Below, in pieces: positions 5,976 through 6,812 of a stretch of DNA of 6,812 bases (the first letter of the stretch is position 1; every line of letters begins with the position of its first letter). The notes under the pieces were generated by a model, which saw nothing but the letters and a program-made list of their open reading frames with translations, did no database searches and was not told the DNA's origin. This DNA is from an uncultured Saprospiraceae bacterium (GTDB lineage Bacteria; Bacteroidota; Bacteroidia; Chitinophagales; Saprospiraceae), in assembly GCA_938039305.1 (NCBI GenBank), contig CALHUZ010000300.1, forward strand, positions 1-6,812, written 5' to 3'. The position numbers and the translations under genes were made by a program.

Positions 5976-6392
5976 TTAACCTCCTAAAGTCTCAGTAACA
6001 ATCAACCCACCATACACAAGAGATATCTCTCGATCATGCTTGATCTTTTGATAAGCCTCAGATGTAGTCATTTCTATAAATGCTTCTTTGGATGGATAAG
6101 AGACAATAATAATCCTATCAGGCTGCTCTTCATAGTCACCGATAAGCGTCTGATTAGCCTTACCTGCCCAGACCAATTGTCCTCCAACTTTGGCTAATAG
6201 CGGTGCCACATTCTTGCCGTACCTATTATAGGCTCTTTCCCCAGTTTCATGCACTCCGTCATCATCAACATTCCCAGACTTCTCTTTAAACTTGAGTATG
6301 TTCAGCATCGTCACAGGTGTCTGAGATGGATAGTTTTTTATGAAGTCTATGAATTGCTCCTTGTCGGCAGTGATTTGATTCGTTAAGTGCAT
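5976..6392 (-). CDS. DUF1330-like small alpha/beta-barrel protein
   Basis: A 138-residue soluble, probably cytoplasmic protein with no signal peptide or membrane segment. The strand VTMLNILKFKE (27-37), the central ERAYNRYGKNVAPLLAKVGGQLVWAG (52-77), RIIIVSYPSKEAF (93-105), and the closing MTTSEAYQKIKHDREISLV (108-126) are the layout of DUF1330-like proteins, which adopt the dimeric alpha/beta-barrel (ferredoxin-like) fold. No reaction is established for the family, so none is assigned. Length is somewhat above the usual 95-110 residues because of a longer N-terminus and an acidic loop (NVDDDGVHETGE). The ATG at 6392 lacks a clear Shine-Dalgarno. It is divergent from the exported-protein gene at the right edge and 56 bases ahead of the EamA gene, with which it may be partly co-transcribed. 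Confidence 0.8.
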   Translation of the reverse strand: MHLTNQITADKEQFIDFIKNYPSQTPVTMLNILKFKEKSGNVDDDGVHETGERAYNRYGKNVAPLLAKVGGQLVWAGKANQTLIGDYEEQPDRIIIVSYPSKEAFIEMTTSEAYQKIKHDREISLVYGGLIVTETLGG

Positions 6393-6519
6393 AGTTTAGG
6401 TTCTTGATTAGCTAAAGTAACAAAGATCAAAGGCTTGAAGAAAAGAATAAATGGCGCTCTCTTCATTACCAAATACCTCATTGAAATGACAAATTAGTAA
6501 GCTAAATCCTTGAAAAAAG

Positions 6520-6527
6520 TATCTTTA
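6520..6527 (+). promoter_or_regulatory. weak candidate -7 box for the exported-protein gene
   Basis: TATCTTTA matches TAnnTTTG at five of its six defined bases and would place a transcript start about 40 bases ahead of the GTG at 6574. No TTG is found at the expected upstream spacing. The rest of the 181-base divergent gap (6393-6573) shows only an AG-rich tract (6539-6550) and no gene. Confidence 0.2.
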
Positions 6528-6573
6528 GAATGATTCTTAGAGAGAGAGTGATTAAAAAACTATAAGCGATTAC

Positions 6574-6812
6574 GTGAGATCCTGTTTTCAATATATCAGT
6601 GAAGCTATCAGCATCAACAATCGTTATGGTAAGGTCATTGCAGTTCTACTCCTCATCTCTAATGTCGCCATCTTCAACAAGATCAATGCTCAATGTGATC
6701 CATCAAGTAGGGATCTTTGTGAAATAGGCAAGAACAGTGTGATACAAGCATGCTATCATGCACAGATCGCCAAGACCTCCAATGGTTATTCTATAACTGG
6801 TGAAGACCTTGC
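6574..6812 (+). CDS. N-terminus of an exported protein, family unknown
   Basis: A plus-strand frame is open from 6556 to the window edge. It has no ATG; the best start is GTG at 6574, giving 79 residues before truncation. Residues 17-20 (RYGK) are followed by the hydrophobic core VIAVLLLISNVAIF (21-34) and NKINAQC. This is a Sec signal peptide with likely cleavage after NA (39) or nearby, as is typical for exported proteins of Bacteroidota ending in NAQ. The n-region is unusually long (about 20 residues). The mature start carries three cysteines (CDPSSRDLC and QACYH) and the segment AQIAKTSNGYSITGEDL. An S/T-x-G-Y...G-E-D pattern like this reminds me of large surface proteins with repeated beta domains in this phylum, but that is only an impression. 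It is divergent from the DUF1330-like gene. Cys41 is not in a lipobox (NAQC), so a lipoprotein is unlikely. Confidence 0.65.
   Translation, partial: MRSCFQYISEAISINNRYGKVIAVLLLISNVAIFNKINAQCDPSSRDLCEIGKNSVIQACYHAQIAKTSNGYSITGEDL

Noticed and set aside
6393..6573. mobile-element border or attachment site in the divergent gap
   Set aside because: No terminal inverted repeats, target duplication, integrase or transposase sequence is visible; it looks like an ordinary divergent promoter region.

Overview
The window looks like chromosomal DNA of a marine or other free-living Bacteroidota, possibly a Cytophagales/Reichenbachiella-like bacterium. That placement is inference from several signs: AT-rich DNA, weak or absent Shine-Dalgarno sites, candidate TAnnTTTG-type -7 boxes, a DUF6090-type membrane protein, a lipoprotein sulfatase, a PchR-like AraC regulator of a type frequent in Bacteroidota, and a secreted-protein start with an NAQ-type signal cleavage region. 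No RNA gene, insertion sequence, phage gene or CRISPR array is visible.

Layout from left to right. Bases 1-114 are the last codons of an unidentified plus-strand gene. A non-coding convergent gap (115-298) follows and holds two short tandem duplications. Six complete genes then lie on the minus strand. Read in their direction of transcription, they are a DUF1330-like small protein (6392-5976), an EamA/DMT transporter (5919-5044), an AraC-family regulator (4746-3730), an iduronate-2-sulfatase-like lipoprotein sulfatase (3457-2030), a DUF6090-like single-pass membrane protein (1949-1251) and an NAD-dependent epimerase/dehydratase-type SDR (1195-299). At the right edge a plus-strand gene starts divergently (about 6574) and encodes the signal peptide and first mature residues of an exported protein that continues outside the window.

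The minus-strand genes fall into three blocks. DUF1330 and EamA are 56 bases apart, but EamA has its own good -7 match. A clean 10-bp-stem hairpin terminator (4977-5000) closes the EamA unit. The AraC gene has its own candidate promoter in the gap after that terminator. The sulfatase, DUF6090 and SDR genes are spaced 80 and 55 bases apart with no visible terminator between them, so they may be co-transcribed behind a 272-base upstream region. The most economical reading is a small accessory locus for handling a sulfated, perhaps uronate-containing, glycan or sugar: the sulfatase outside the cytoplasm, the SDR in the cytoplasm, and the adjacent AraC protein as candidate regulator. No SusC/SusD pair, glycoside hydrolase or lyase is present, so a complete polysaccharide utilisation locus is not shown here.

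I found no convincing novel defence or mobile system. The items most worth a second look are the two-hairpin intergenic stretch at 4907-5000, the repeat-bearing gap at 171-284, the long region ahead of the sulfatase, and the GTG-started exported protein at the right edge.
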